Of a stretch of DNA of 64,000 nucleotides, positions 35,706 through 44,460 are shown piece after piece. Made by a program: the position numbers and the translations under genes. The stretch's first letter is position 1, and each line of letters begins with the position of its first letter. The notes beneath the pieces are model-generated. The model was not told the origin of the DNA, made no database searches, and saw only the letters and a list, made by a program, of their open reading frames with translations. The DNA comes from Nitrospira sp. bin75 (lineage in GTDB: Bacteria; Nitrospirota; Nitrospiria; Nitrospirales; UBA8639), in the NCBI GenBank assembly GCA_002238765.1, contig MPMZ01000002.1, forward strand, positions 45,149 to 109,148. Reading direction: 5' to 3'.

Positions 35706-35816
35706 TTATTTTTTGGCGCCGGCTTTGCGTTGTGCTTGCTCAAGAGCCTTCATGCGTCGTTGATTCTTTCGGTGTTTCCGACGAAGCTCTCGATCTTTTT
35801 CTCGTCCTCTGGGCAT
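35706..35816 (-). CDS. Very small basic protein
   Basis: 36 residues, about half of them Arg or Lys: MPRGREKDRELRRKH, KNQRRMKALEQAQRKA. A GGAGA seven bases upstream of ATG 35816 supports translation. The longer open frame to 36011 overlaps the valS 5' region and is probably not used. It is divergent from valS. Similar tiny basic proteins are common but uncharacterised; RNA or ribosome binding is a guess from charge. Confidence 0.55.
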   Translation of the reverse strand: MPRGREKDRELRRKHRKNQRRMKALEQAQRKAGAKK

Positions 35817-35991
35817 CAGAATGTCTCCCTGGTCCTGCTGGGCCGTAACTGTCGATAACTCAGTAGAATCCCTAGTGAAATCACAGGGCAGTTCTAGCAC
35901 ATTCGTTCTCGTGAAGACAAGCAGGCTTTGCTTGCGGGGGTCTACCCCCCATGCTAAGATTTTTGGCTTTGTCACTGCGAGTTTCATTCCC

Positions 35992-38826
35992 ATGGCCTCC
36001 CGGCAACTCAATAAAACCTATGAACCTCAAGCCGTTGAAGCCCGGTGGGGCCGGTATTGGATCGACCGGGGATATTTCAGCGCCGCTGCCGGCTCCGCGG
36101 AGCAACCCTATACGATTGTCCTCCCGCCACCCAACGTCACGGGCTCTCTGCACATCGGACATGCACTCAACCATACCCTTCAGGATATTCTGATTCGCTG
36201 GCGCCGCATGCAAGGGCGCAACACCCTTTGGCTGCCGGGGACCGACCATGCCGGCATCGCCACGCAAAACGTGGTCGAGCGTCAGCTTGCGGAAGAGGGC
36301 ACCAGGCGGGAGGAACTTGGGCGAGACGCGTTCATCGAGCGGGTCTGGTCCTGGAAACAGCAATCCGGCAATACGATCCTCGAACAACTGAAACAACTCG
36401 GGGCTTCCTGCGATTGGTCCCGCCTGCGCTTTACCATGGATGAGGGATTGTCGGAAGCCGTTCGGGCGGTTTTCGTTCGCCTGCACCGGGAAGGTCTCAT
36501 TTACCGCGGGCACCGGCTGATCAATTGGTGCCCCCGCTGTCTCACCGCCCTTTCCGACGTTGAGGTCGAGCATGAGCCGGTTCACGGCGCCATGTACCAT
36601 ATTGCTTATCCGCTGGCCAATGACGCCGGTACATCATTTATCATCGCCACCACGAGACCGGAGACGTTACTCGGGGACACGGCCGTGGCCGTTCATCCCG
36701 CGGATTCCCGATACAACCGGCACATAGGCAAACGCATCAGGCTTCCTCTCACAAACCGGACCGTTCCGATCGTGGGCGATTCGATCCTGGTGGACCGGGA
36801 ATTCGGGACCGGCGCGGTCAAGATTACCCCCGCCCATGACTTCAATGATTTCGAGGCGGGGGGACGGGGGCGGCTCCCCCCGCTTTTCCCCCTGCCACCA
36901 CCCGACCCCCCTGATCCCCCCGCCCATGACTTCAATGATTTCGAGGCGGGTGAACGGCACCTGCTCCCTCGTATTGCCCTGCTGACACATCAGGCCCTCC
37001 TGAATCCCGATGCGCTTCGGGACGCCGGAGTCGTGCAGGACGTTATCGACAGCATTGCCGACCTCCCGGCAATCAAGGCCCGTCCCATTGTCGTTGAAGC
37101 GCTGAAGCACCGGGGCCTCCTGGTCAAAGTCGAAGATCATCAAATGGCCTTGGGGAAATGCTACCGCTGTAAAACCGTTGTGGAGCCGTTCCTCTCCCCT
37201 CAATGGTTCGTCAAGATTCAACCACTGGCCGACCCGGCAATCGCGGCGGTGGAAGAGGGTCACGTCCGCATTATTCCAGAAGAATGGTCCAACAATTATC
37301 TGGGCTGGATGCGAGGAATCAAAGACTGGTGCATTTCCCGGCAAATCTGGTGGGGTCATCGCATCCCGGCCTGGTATTGCACCACGTGCTGTCCTGAAGC
37401 CCGCAGCATTCTCGAAGGCGGAGGCAGTCACCTGATTCCTACGCACGCCGTTCCCACGGTGTCCGTAACGGCTCCGGCCACCTGCGCCTCCTGCGGAGAG
37501 GGTCACTTCATTCAGGACCCCGACGTGCTCGACACGTGGTTTTCATCGGCCCTCTGGCCCTTTTCCACCTTGGGTTGGCCTGCACACACCAAGGATCTCG
37601 AGACCTATTACCCGACTTCGACGTTGGTCACGGGGTTGGACATCCTGTTCTTCTGGGTAGCACGCATGATCATGATGGGCCTCAAGTTTACCGGCAAGCC
37701 CCCCTTCCGTGACGTCTATATTCACGCCCTGGTGCGGGACGCCGAAGGCGAAAAGATGAGTAAATCCAAGGGCAACGTCATCGACCCCCTGACCAAGATG
37801 TCGGAATACGGGACCGACGCGTTGCGCTTTACCCTGGCCTCGATGGCTTCGCCGGGCCGCGACATCAAACTCTCCGAAAACCGGATCGAAGGCTATCGCA
37901 ACTTCGCCAACAAGATCTGGAATGCCGCCCGTTTCATCCTCATGCACACGGATGGGCCGTCTGAATCGTGGGCACCGGCTGACAGACCATTCGTGGATCG
38001 ATGGATATTGAGCCGACTCAACCACGTCACCAGGACCGTGACAACGCGTCTCGAAGAATACCGGTTCGATCAGGCCGCCGGGCAACTCTACCAGCACATC
38101 TGGCACGAATACTGCGATTGGTACCTGGAACTCATCAAGCCGGTGCTGCAAAACGAGGACTCGCCCGCTGCCCGGTCAACGCGCGCCACGCTGCTGCAAA
38201 CCTTCGAACATCTCCAACGCCTGCTCCATCCTTTTATGCCGTTTTTGACCGAGGAAATCTGGCAAACCATGCCGCACCAGGGCGACAGCCTCGTGTGTCA
38301 AGCCTTTCCGGTCGCAACCAGGGAATGGGAAAACGCCGAGGCGGAACACCTCTTCACCCTCATCGAACACATCGTCACCACCGTCAGAACCGGGCGTGCG
38401 CTCCTGGATTACGCACCATCACAATCCCTGACGATCCTGGCGACGGCGAAAGATGCTGAAGAGATCGCACGATTGAACGAAATACGACACCACGTCGCGC
38501 ATCTCTGTCGAGGAACGGTCTCCATTGCGGATCAGGATACATGGCCGGACGATCACGTCCTGCATCTCGCGGTGGGAAGTTTCATGGTCGGTATCACGAT
38601 TGAGGGCGAGGTGGACCTCAAGAAGGCGTTGGCGCGAATCAAGAAACAATCCGAGACCAAACAAAAGGAAGCGGCGCGCCTTCAAGGACGACTGGCGTCC
38701 CCGGACTTTGCAGCCAAGGCCTCGCCCGACGTGATTCAAGAATCAAAAGATCGTCTGTCCCTGCTGACCGCCGAACTCTCGCTCTTTACCAGCAGCGAAA
38801 AGCAACTCCGGAAAATGGTGTCGTGA
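35992..38826 (+). CDS. valS: Valine--tRNA ligase with a 30-residue insertion
   Basis: 944 residues from ATG 35992. Class I synthetase: HIGH motif in NVTGSLHIGHALNHT, KMSKS in AEGEKMSKSKGNVIDPL, CP1 editing domain, anticodon-binding domain, and a C-terminal coiled coil (EVDLKKALARIKKQSETKQKEAARLQ). The segment PAHDFNDFEAG, part of the editing site, occurs twice 30 residues apart, with a proline-rich spacer (RLPPLFPLPPPDPPDPP). The reading frame stays open, so the enzyme is probably functional. The Met before SRQLNKTYEPQ matches the family start better than the far upstream one. Confidence 0.93.
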   Translation: MASRQLNKTYEPQAVEARWGRYWIDRGYFSAAAGSAEQPYTIVLPPPNVTGSLHIGHALNHTLQDILIRWRRMQGRNTLWLPGTDHAGIATQNVVERQLAEEGTRREELGRDAFIERVWSWKQQSGNTILEQLKQLGASCDWSRLRFTMDEGLSEAVRAVFVRLHREGLIYRGHRLINWCPRCLTALSDVEVEHEPVHGAMYHIAYPLANDAGTSFIIATTRPETLLGDTAVAVHPADSRYNRHIGKRIRLPLTNRTVPIVGDSILVDREFGTGAVKITPAHDFNDFEAGGRGRLPPLFPLPPPDPPDPPAHDFNDFEAGERHLLPRIALLTHQALLNPDALRDAGVVQDVIDSIADLPAIKARPIVVEALKHRGLLVKVEDHQMALGKCYRCKTVVEPFLSPQWFVKIQPLADPAIAAVEEGHVRIIPEEWSNNYLGWMRGIKDWCISRQIWWGHRIPAWYCTTCCPEARSILEGGGSHLIPTHAVPTVSVTAPATCASCGEGHFIQDPDVLDTWFSSALWPFSTLGWPAHTKDLETYYPTSTLVTGLDILFFWVARMIMMGLKFTGKPPFRDVYIHALVRDAEGEKMSKSKGNVIDPLTKMSEYGTDALRFTLASMASPGRDIKLSENRIEGYRNFANKIWNAARFILMHTDGPSESWAPADRPFVDRWILSRLNHVTRTVTTRLEEYRFDQAAGQLYQHIWHEYCDWYLELIKPVLQNEDSPAARSTRATLLQTFEHLQRLLHPFMPFLTEEIWQTMPHQGDSLVCQAFPVATREWENAEAEHLFTLIEHIVTTVRTGRALLDYAPSQSLTILATAKDAEEIARLNEIRHHVAHLCRGTVSIADQDTWPDDHVLHLAVGSFMVGITIEGEVDLKKALARIKKQSETKQKEAARLQGRLASPDFAAKASPDVIQESKDRLSLLTAELSLFTSSEKQLRKMVS
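36827..36950 (+). repeat. 34-bp direct repeat with 56-bp C/G-rich insert inside valS
   Basis: 36827-36860 and 36917-36950 are identical (CCCCCGCCCATGACTTCAAT and onward to GAGGCGGG). Between them is a 56-base stretch with runs of G then C. The whole event adds exactly 90 bases, keeping frame. Confidence 0.95.
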
Positions 38827-38979
38827 ATTCCCATGTCATCGACGAAACCACTCCAATTGACTTCAGATTTTGTGGCACCTCAAACTATATTGGCATCCCT
38901 ACGGTCGCGGACATCCTCGCTTCGAAAATGGGGAGCAGGCAATCTTCTCTATGTATATTTTCTTCGCAGGGCGTAAACC

Positions 38980-40221
38980 TTGAGAGATTTCTCAAGACCA
39001 ATACCTCAAGCATTTCTGAATATCCAAGAGAAGACCCGCTCCAACCTTTTTGCGTGGCGAGGACAATTCTCCCCGCAGCTTATTGAATCCCTGCTCACAG
39101 CGTACTGTTCTCCAGGCTCAGTCGTTCTTGATCCATTTGCCGGGAGCGGCACAGTGCTCTACGAAGCAGCCACCTTGTCTCTTCCCGCGTTTGGATATGA
39201 GATCAACCCTTCCGCGTGGAGCTTCAGCAAACTTTACGAATTCGCCATGGCATCTTCTGAAAAAAGAGAAGAGGCATTATTGGAACTCCGAACGAGGATC
39301 AAGGACGAGTTTCCGACGGTGTTTTTTTCAGAAGAAATCGAACTGAAAGAAAACGAGTTTGAAGAAACGGTTGTCCGTATCGGGGAATCACTCGGCGATT
39401 CGGCAAAAATCATCTTTAACTCTCTGGTGGTGTTCCTGGACGTATACAACAAACGAATATCCTGCGATTTGATTCAAAGCAGATTCGGAACCTTGACTTC
39501 GCTGATTCGTCAACTTCCATATTCCGATAGTCCGATTAAGGCAGATCTACAAGACGCAAGGGCACTCCCGCTTCAAGATCAGTCTGTCGACTTTGTGGTA
39601 ACGTCTCCGCCCTACCTTAACGTGTTCAATTATCATCAGAACTACCGGCGCTCAGTCGAAGTGCTGGGATGGGATCTGCTACGCGTAGCTCGATCCGAAA
39701 TCGGTTCCAATCGCGCCAATCGAGGCAACCGATTTTACACGGTGATTCAATACTGCATCGATATGGGAAGCGTGATTCAGGAATTGGCCAGAGTTTTACG
39801 GACCGGCGGGCGTGCCGTGCTGATCCTTGGACATCAATCCAAGGTGTTAGGCACACCGTTTCTCAATGCCGATATTGTCGAACGACTCGCTTGCGAGTCG
39901 GGAATGTTCCGTCTTATCCTCCGGCAGCAGAGAAGTTTCAAGAACCGCTACGGCGAAGCGATCAGAGAAGACATTCTGAATCTTGAAAAAGAAACATACA
40001 GAGACGATAACAATTTGTCTGCTGACCTGGGACGAGACACAGCTCGATGCTTGCTAACTGCAGCAGAAAAAAACGTCCCCAAGAGGAATGAATCCCTTCT
40101 TTTAAATGCACTTTCTCGTATCGACCAGATTGTCGGCACACCGATCTTCAACAGTTCGTGCTACTCACAATATCAGACAAGAGATGACGTGATGATGGTA
40201 AGAGAGAGAAATTCAACATGA
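38980..40221 (+). CDS. Type II DNA methyltransferase (N4-C or N6-A) of a Bpu10I-like system
   Basis: About 413 residues from TTG 38980. Motif I DPFAGSGTVLYEAA (51-64) precedes motif IV VTSPPYLNVFNYHQ (208-221), with KADLQDARALPLQDQSVDFV before it. The N-terminus is doubtful: frame 3 from GTG 38823, which overlaps the valS stop as GTGA, ends in LCIFSSQGVNL; dropping the G at 38982 would join it to RDFSRPIPQAF. Either the TTG start is real or one extra base breaks the gene. It overlaps the restriction gene by four bases (ATGA). Confidence 0.8.
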   Translation: MRDFSRPIPQAFLNIQEKTRSNLFAWRGQFSPQLIESLLTAYCSPGSVVLDPFAGSGTVLYEAATLSLPAFGYEINPSAWSFSKLYEFAMASSEKREEALLELRTRIKDEFPTVFFSEEIELKENEFEETVVRIGESLGDSAKIIFNSLVVFLDVYNKRISCDLIQSRFGTLTSLIRQLPYSDSPIKADLQDARALPLQDQSVDFVVTSPPYLNVFNYHQNYRRSVEVLGWDLLRVARSEIGSNRANRGNRFYTVIQYCIDMGSVIQELARVLRTGGRAVLILGHQSKVLGTPFLNADIVERLACESGMFRLILRQQRSFKNRYGEAIREDILNLEKETYRDDNNLSADLGRDTARCLLTAAEKNVPKRNESLLLNALSRIDQIVGTPIFNSSCYSQYQTRDDVMMVRERNST

Positions 40222-41138
40222 ATGGCGATTCAAAGTTGCCGACACCGCATTTGGATAAACTCAATGCCCTCCGTGCCAATAAACGACTTCCCAAAGCCGA
40301 CAAATGCAGAGTCGAGGAAGCAATACGGCACTATCATAACTGGATCGGTGAACTTGTACGTGTGAGAAGGGGGCAAAAAGATTCGGTTCAACGACTGGTA
40401 GAAGCGGCAGATCGATATAAGACTTATATTGAACTGGAGTTGATTTTCGACAGCCCAAGTGATTTTCTCTATCGACAGAAAGGTCAGCTAAAGCTTGACA
40501 ATACAATCATTGAGGAATTTCTTCCACACCTGCTCTACCGAGGATTGAGATGGCCAAAAGACCATTTTGAGATGGGTCCGCGCAAGACGTTCGCTGGGTT
40601 GAGTTTTGCGTCGTCGCTTGCGAATCCTGGGACTGCAGGTTCTCCACGTCTCACGACAAAAGATCAGGACTTTATCCTTGGGAAACGCCTGTATATCAAG
40701 ACGTCATTCGACGACAAATTTCACGATGCTGAACTCGTAGAGTCATACCTGGGGTATATCTGTGCAGAATGCAAGACAAATCTCGACAAGACTATGTTCC
40801 AGGAAGCTGTTGCTACAAGTCGCAACTTGAAGATCGCAGTCCCATATTCCCTTTATTTTCTTGTATGCGACTTCCTCGACATGACGCCGATTTCCACCAC
40901 CTCGACACATATTGACGACATTTTGATCATCAGAAAGGCGAAGCGGATTTCGTCAAATATCCGTCAAGAGTACAGGACTGCAAAAGAAAGGCGAATCCGC
41001 AGAAATGAATATGTCGAATTTCTGGACAAGTCGAAGTACGCCGTGGATGTATTCCAACACATGATTGACAAGATTCAGCAGGCTATTGACGACAAGGCAC
41101 CGGAAACCGATAAGGTGTTGCAGCAGGGCCACTTCTGA
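40218..41138 (+). CDS. Type II restriction endonuclease, Bpu10I-like
   Basis: 306 residues. The sequence IELELIFDSPSDFLYRQKGQLKLDNTIIEEFLP, then TTKDQDFILGKRLYIK and YICAECKTNLDKTMFQEA, is the Bpu10I family pattern as I remember it. Catalytic PD-(D/E)XK residues are probably D151, E184 and K186. Bpu10I itself cuts CCTNAGC; the site here is not proven. Start ATG overlaps the methyltransferase stop, giving an M-R operon. AT-richer than valS and nadC on either side, so the pair looks like an insertion between them. Confidence 0.78.
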   Translation: MNGDSKLPTPHLDKLNALRANKRLPKADKCRVEEAIRHYHNWIGELVRVRRGQKDSVQRLVEAADRYKTYIELELIFDSPSDFLYRQKGQLKLDNTIIEEFLPHLLYRGLRWPKDHFEMGPRKTFAGLSFASSLANPGTAGSPRLTTKDQDFILGKRLYIKTSFDDKFHDAELVESYLGYICAECKTNLDKTMFQEAVATSRNLKIAVPYSLYFLVCDFLDMTPISTTSTHIDDILIIRKAKRISSNIRQEYRTAKERRIRRNEYVEFLDKSKYAVDVFQHMIDKIQQAIDDKAPETDKVLQQGHF

Positions 41139-41188
41139 ACAGGAAGCAGGACGGATGAGTTAACGCCGTCCATACCATGGAGAGGTTA

Positions 41189-42061
41189 ATGTCTTTCACT
41201 CCTTTGCCTCCGTTTGAACTCGACGCGCTGGTCAAGACGGCCTTGCGAGAAGACGCACCCCAGGGTGACGTCACCACGCGTGCACTGCTTGACCCGGCGC
41301 TTCATGCGCAAGCCGACGTCGTGGCCAGGCAGAACCTGACCCTTGCCGGCGTTGCCCTTCTCCACGCCGTGTATCGGGTCCTGGATCCCGCCGTGACGGT
41401 GACCGCACGGTTCGAGGACGGGACGACGCTTGAAACCGGACAAACATTCGCGACCCTTCAAGGACCGTCCCATTCCATTTTGGGAGGAGAACGGGTGGCG
41501 CTGAACTTTTTGCAGCATCTTTCCGGCGTTGCCAGCCTGACGTCCCGATTCCGCGCCGAGATCCGCCACTATCCCACCCTGCTTGTCGATACCAGAAAAA
41601 CCATTCCCGGCCTTCGACGGCTCGAAAAATGGGCGGTTGCACTGGGCGGTGGGACCAACCATCGCATGTCGCTGAGCGACGGGGTCCTCATCAAAGACAA
41701 CCACCTGGCACTCTTGGAAGCCCAAGGCATCACCCTCGCGGAAGCATGCCGGAGAGCCAGGGAACGACTCTCCCGTCACTTCCGGACCTGCGTTGAAGTC
41801 GAAACCCTCGAGCACGTGGCCCAGGCCCTGGACGGCGGAGCCGACGTGCTGCTCCTGGACAACATGACTCCACCTCGCGTCAAGGAAGCCGTGGACCTTG
41901 TCAAAGGGCGGGCGCATACCGAGGTCTCGGGCGGCATCACGCTCCAAAACGTTCGCGAGTATGCCGCCACGGGCGTCGACTCTATTTCAATCGGAGCCCT
42001 CACCCATTCCGCACCGGCGGTCGATATCAGCATGGACGTGCGCCCGGTGTGCTCCCAATAG
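41189..42061 (+). CDS. nadC: Nicotinate-nucleotide pyrophosphorylase (carboxylating)
   Basis: 290 residues from ATG 41189, with GGAG six bases upstream (ATG 41177 is possible). Converts quinolinate and PRPP to nicotinate mononucleotide in NAD synthesis. Motifs: REDAPQGDVTTRALL, GERVALNFLQHLSGVAS, DTRKTIPGLRRLEKWAVALGGGTNHRMSLSDGVLIKDNH, EVETLEHVAQALDGGADVLLLDNM and EVSGGITLQNVREYAATGVDSISIGALTHS. Forms a tight cofactor cluster with birA and coaX. Confidence 0.95.
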   Translation: MSFTPLPPFELDALVKTALREDAPQGDVTTRALLDPALHAQADVVARQNLTLAGVALLHAVYRVLDPAVTVTARFEDGTTLETGQTFATLQGPSHSILGGERVALNFLQHLSGVASLTSRFRAEIRHYPTLLVDTRKTIPGLRRLEKWAVALGGGTNHRMSLSDGVLIKDNHLALLEAQGITLAEACRRARERLSRHFRTCVEVETLEHVAQALDGGADVLLLDNMTPPRVKEAVDLVKGRAHTEVSGGITLQNVREYAATGVDSISIGALTHSAPAVDISMDVRPVCSQ

Positions 42062-42073
42062 CCTGACTTGAGC

Positions 42074-42895
42074 ATGGCGGATCCCATGCAATCCACACGA
42101 CTGGAGGCCGCCGTCATTCGGCGCCGGCTGACCACGCGCAGGCTGGGTCGCTCGCTTCATCTGTTTGAGGAACTCGCGTCGACCAATGCCACGGCGTTCA
42201 CACTCGCCGGCTCCGGGGCAGCCCATGGGACCGCGGTTCTCGCCGAGGCTCAGACAGCCGGGAAAGGACGACTGGGACGACAGTGGATCTCGCCGCCTCA
42301 CCTCAATATCTATTGCTCCGTGATCCTCGACAATCCGAACATTTCGCATCACGTCTCCTGGATTCCTCTGGTCACGGGACTGGCCCTTGCCGAAGCAACC
42401 CGGCGTGCCTGCGGCATCGACATTTCGTTGAAATGGCCCAATGACCTGCTGTACGTAGACAAGAAAATCGGAGGCATCATCTGTGAAAGCGCGAGTCAAG
42501 GTTCTCAAATCTCGACGTGCGTCGTGGGATTCGGCGTGAACGTCAATTGCCGGGAAACGGATTTCCCTGATGAACTTCGAGCTCTCGCCACCTCGTGTTT
42601 TCAGGCAACCCGGCAATGCCATGATCGAAACGACCTGATCGTCGATATGTTCAACCGGTTGGAAAGTTGGTATGATTGCGTGGAAGCGGAACGATTCGAC
42701 CACGTGCGACAATCGTATGCGGCATCGTGTGTGACGCTCGGACGAGAAGTACAGGTTGTCCGTGTCGAAGGAGAGACCATTCACGGTACGGCCGTCGACA
42801 TTGGAAGAGATGGGGCATTACTGGTCTCCACCGTGCGCAAGGGACGGCCTCACACCCTGGAAATTCGAACAGGTGACGTTCAACATCTTCGGTAA
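42074..42895 (+). CDS. birA: Biotin--[acetyl-CoA-carboxylase] ligase
   Basis: 273 residues from ATG 42074 (TTG 42068 is an alternative). Activates biotin with ATP and attaches it to carboxylase carrier proteins. Motifs: EELASTNATAF, EAQTAGKGRLGRQWISPPHLNIYCSVIL (ATP/biotin loop), SLKWPNDLLYVDKKIGGIICES and GFGVNVNC. There is no N-terminal DNA-binding domain of the E. coli type, so it does not look like a repressor. Small C-terminal SH3-like domain is present. Confidence 0.93.
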   Translation: MADPMQSTRLEAAVIRRRLTTRRLGRSLHLFEELASTNATAFTLAGSGAAHGTAVLAEAQTAGKGRLGRQWISPPHLNIYCSVILDNPNISHHVSWIPLVTGLALAEATRRACGIDISLKWPNDLLYVDKKIGGIICESASQGSQISTCVVGFGVNVNCRETDFPDELRALATSCFQATRQCHDRNDLIVDMFNRLESWYDCVEAERFDHVRQSYAASCVTLGREVQVVRVEGETIHGTAVDIGRDGALLVSTVRKGRPHTLEIRTGDVQHLR

Positions 42896-42898
42896 TCC

Positions 42899-43684
42899 AT
42901 GCTCCTGACGATAGACATCGGCAATACCCAAATCGTTTTCGGTGTGTTCGACCGGCACATCCTGCGAAGCTCCTGGCGCCTGTCCACGGACCACACGAAA
43001 ACGGCTGACGAATACGGCATCGTCTTCTCGTCGCTCACACGGGAATCCGGGATTCCTGACGGGAATATCCGGGGAACCATTATTTCCAGCGTGGTCCCTC
43101 CCCTGACCCCGACGATTGAATCCATGGTCGAAACTTTTTTTCACCATTCCCCGCTCATCGTCACCTCCGACTTTCCTTTCGGGTTAACCCTCGATTATGC
43201 CAACCCGCAGGAAATCGGGACCGACAGGCTGGTCAACGCCGCCGCGGCGTTCGCCAGGTATCGAACCAATCTCATCATCGTGGATTTCGGGACCGCCACA
43301 ACGTTGTGTACGGTCACCAAAAACGGACGATATTTGGGAGGAGTCATCGCCCCCGGGGTCAAGAGCGCCGCTGTTGCGCTTCATAGCCATACAGCCAAAT
43401 TACCCAACGTGGAATTGGCCCGTCCCAAGAGCGTCATCGGGACCGATACCACCAGCAGCATCCAGTCAGGATTGATGTTCGGGTATACGGGTCTGGTCGA
43501 TGAACTGGTCACCCGAATCGAACAGGAAATCGGCTACTCGACCACAGTTGTCGCCACCGGCGGCCTCGCCCCGATTCTTGCCCCGATTTCCCGCACCATT
43601 CAAGACATTCAGCCGTCGTTGACTCTGGAGGGTCTGGAATTACTCTATCGCCGTCAAACCGGCCAGGACACCCCACCCCAATAA
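42899..43684 (+). CDS. coaX: Type III pantothenate kinase
   Basis: 261 residues. First step of coenzyme A synthesis. ASKHA-fold motifs: LLTIDIGNTQIVFGVF (phosphate 1), GTDRLVNAAAAFARY, LIIVDFGTATTLCTV (phosphate 2), GGVIAPGVKSAAVALHSHTAKLP, and VVATGGLAPILAP (adenosine). Follows birA by three bases; a hairpin terminator candidate is downstream. Confidence 0.95.
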   Translation: MLLTIDIGNTQIVFGVFDRHILRSSWRLSTDHTKTADEYGIVFSSLTRESGIPDGNIRGTIISSVVPPLTPTIESMVETFFHHSPLIVTSDFPFGLTLDYANPQEIGTDRLVNAAAAFARYRTNLIIVDFGTATTLCTVTKNGRYLGGVIAPGVKSAAVALHSHTAKLPNVELARPKSVIGTDTTSSIQSGLMFGYTGLVDELVTRIEQEIGYSTTVVATGGLAPILAPISRTIQDIQPSLTLEGLELLYRRQTGQDTPPQ

Positions 43685-43687
43685 GGA

Positions 43688-43720
43688 TTCCGGTGTAAGC
43701 CGGAACCGGGCCTTTCTTTT
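43688..43720 (+). terminator. Candidate rho-independent terminator after coaX
   Basis: Stem TTCCGG/CCGGAA with a six-base loop (43688-43705), then CCGGGCC and a T-rich run TTTCTTTT. Confidence 0.5.
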
Positions 43721-43752
43721 CAGCTTTTCCACCGTTTTTTCATTTTTTGGGG

Positions 43753-43781
43753 TTGACTTGGCCTGTCCCGATGGCTATCTG
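43753..43781 (+). promoter_or_regulatory. Candidate promoter of grpE-dnaK
   Basis: TTGACT (43753-43758), 17 bases, TATCTG (43776-43781), 22 bases before the grpE ATG. No CIRCE element is visible and no hrcA gene is adjacent. Confidence 0.5.
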
Positions 43782-43803
43782 AGCAAGATACCCGGGACAC
43801 GCC

Positions 43804-44460
43804 ATGAACGAAAATTATCCACTTCCAGAAGAAGCACAGGGCGATGACGTCGCGCCCACACCACCTGCCGATCAGCCCGAAAACGCTTCCGCCGCTCTGG
43901 AATCTGAAGTAGCTGAAGAAAATTCTCAACAAAATGAAGAGGTTACAAACCTGACGAACCGACTCGTCGAAAAAAACGAGGAGCTGGACGCCCTCAATGA
44001 TAAATATTTGCGGCTGGCAGCGGAATTCGACAACTACAAACGGCGGGTTCAACGCGACCAACGCGATACAATCAGGTTTGCGAACGAAAAGTTGTTCAAG
44101 GATTTACTGCCCACGTTGGATAACCTGGAGCGGGCTCTTCAATCCGGACGCGAGCAAGAACGGATCGAGGGGCTGCTGGAAGGGGTTGACCTCACGTATA
44201 AACATTTCCTCGATACCCTTCAAAAGATGGGGATCAAACAAGTCACCAGCGTGGGAGAAGTGTTTGATCCGGCCCAACATCAAGCCGTGGGACAAGTCGA
44301 ATCAACGACGATCCCCGACAACGTCGTCGTCGATGAATATCAGAAAGGGTATTTTCTCCACGACCGGATCATACGGCCGGCCATGGTGACCGTTGCCAAG
44401 ACCAAAGCGGAACCGGGCGATGGAGAAGGACAGGAATCGAAGGAAGGAGCCGAAGCATGA
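43804..44460 (+). CDS. grpE: Nucleotide exchange factor GrpE
   Basis: 218 residues. Acidic disordered N-terminus, a long coiled coil ([48 protein letters not shown]), then the beta domain with [46 protein letters not shown]. Releases ADP from DnaK. Its stop overlaps the dnaK start by four bases (ATGA). Confidence 0.95.
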   Translation: MNENYPLPEEAQGDDVAPTPPADQPENASAALESEVAEENSQQNEEVTNLTNRLVEKNEELDALNDKYLRLAAEFDNYKRRVQRDQRDTIRFANEKLFKDLLPTLDNLERALQSGREQERIEGLLEGVDLTYKHFLDTLQKMGIKQVTSVGEVFDPAQHQAVGQVESTTIPDNVVVDEYQKGYFLHDRIIRPAMVTVAKTKAEPGDGEGQESKEGAEA

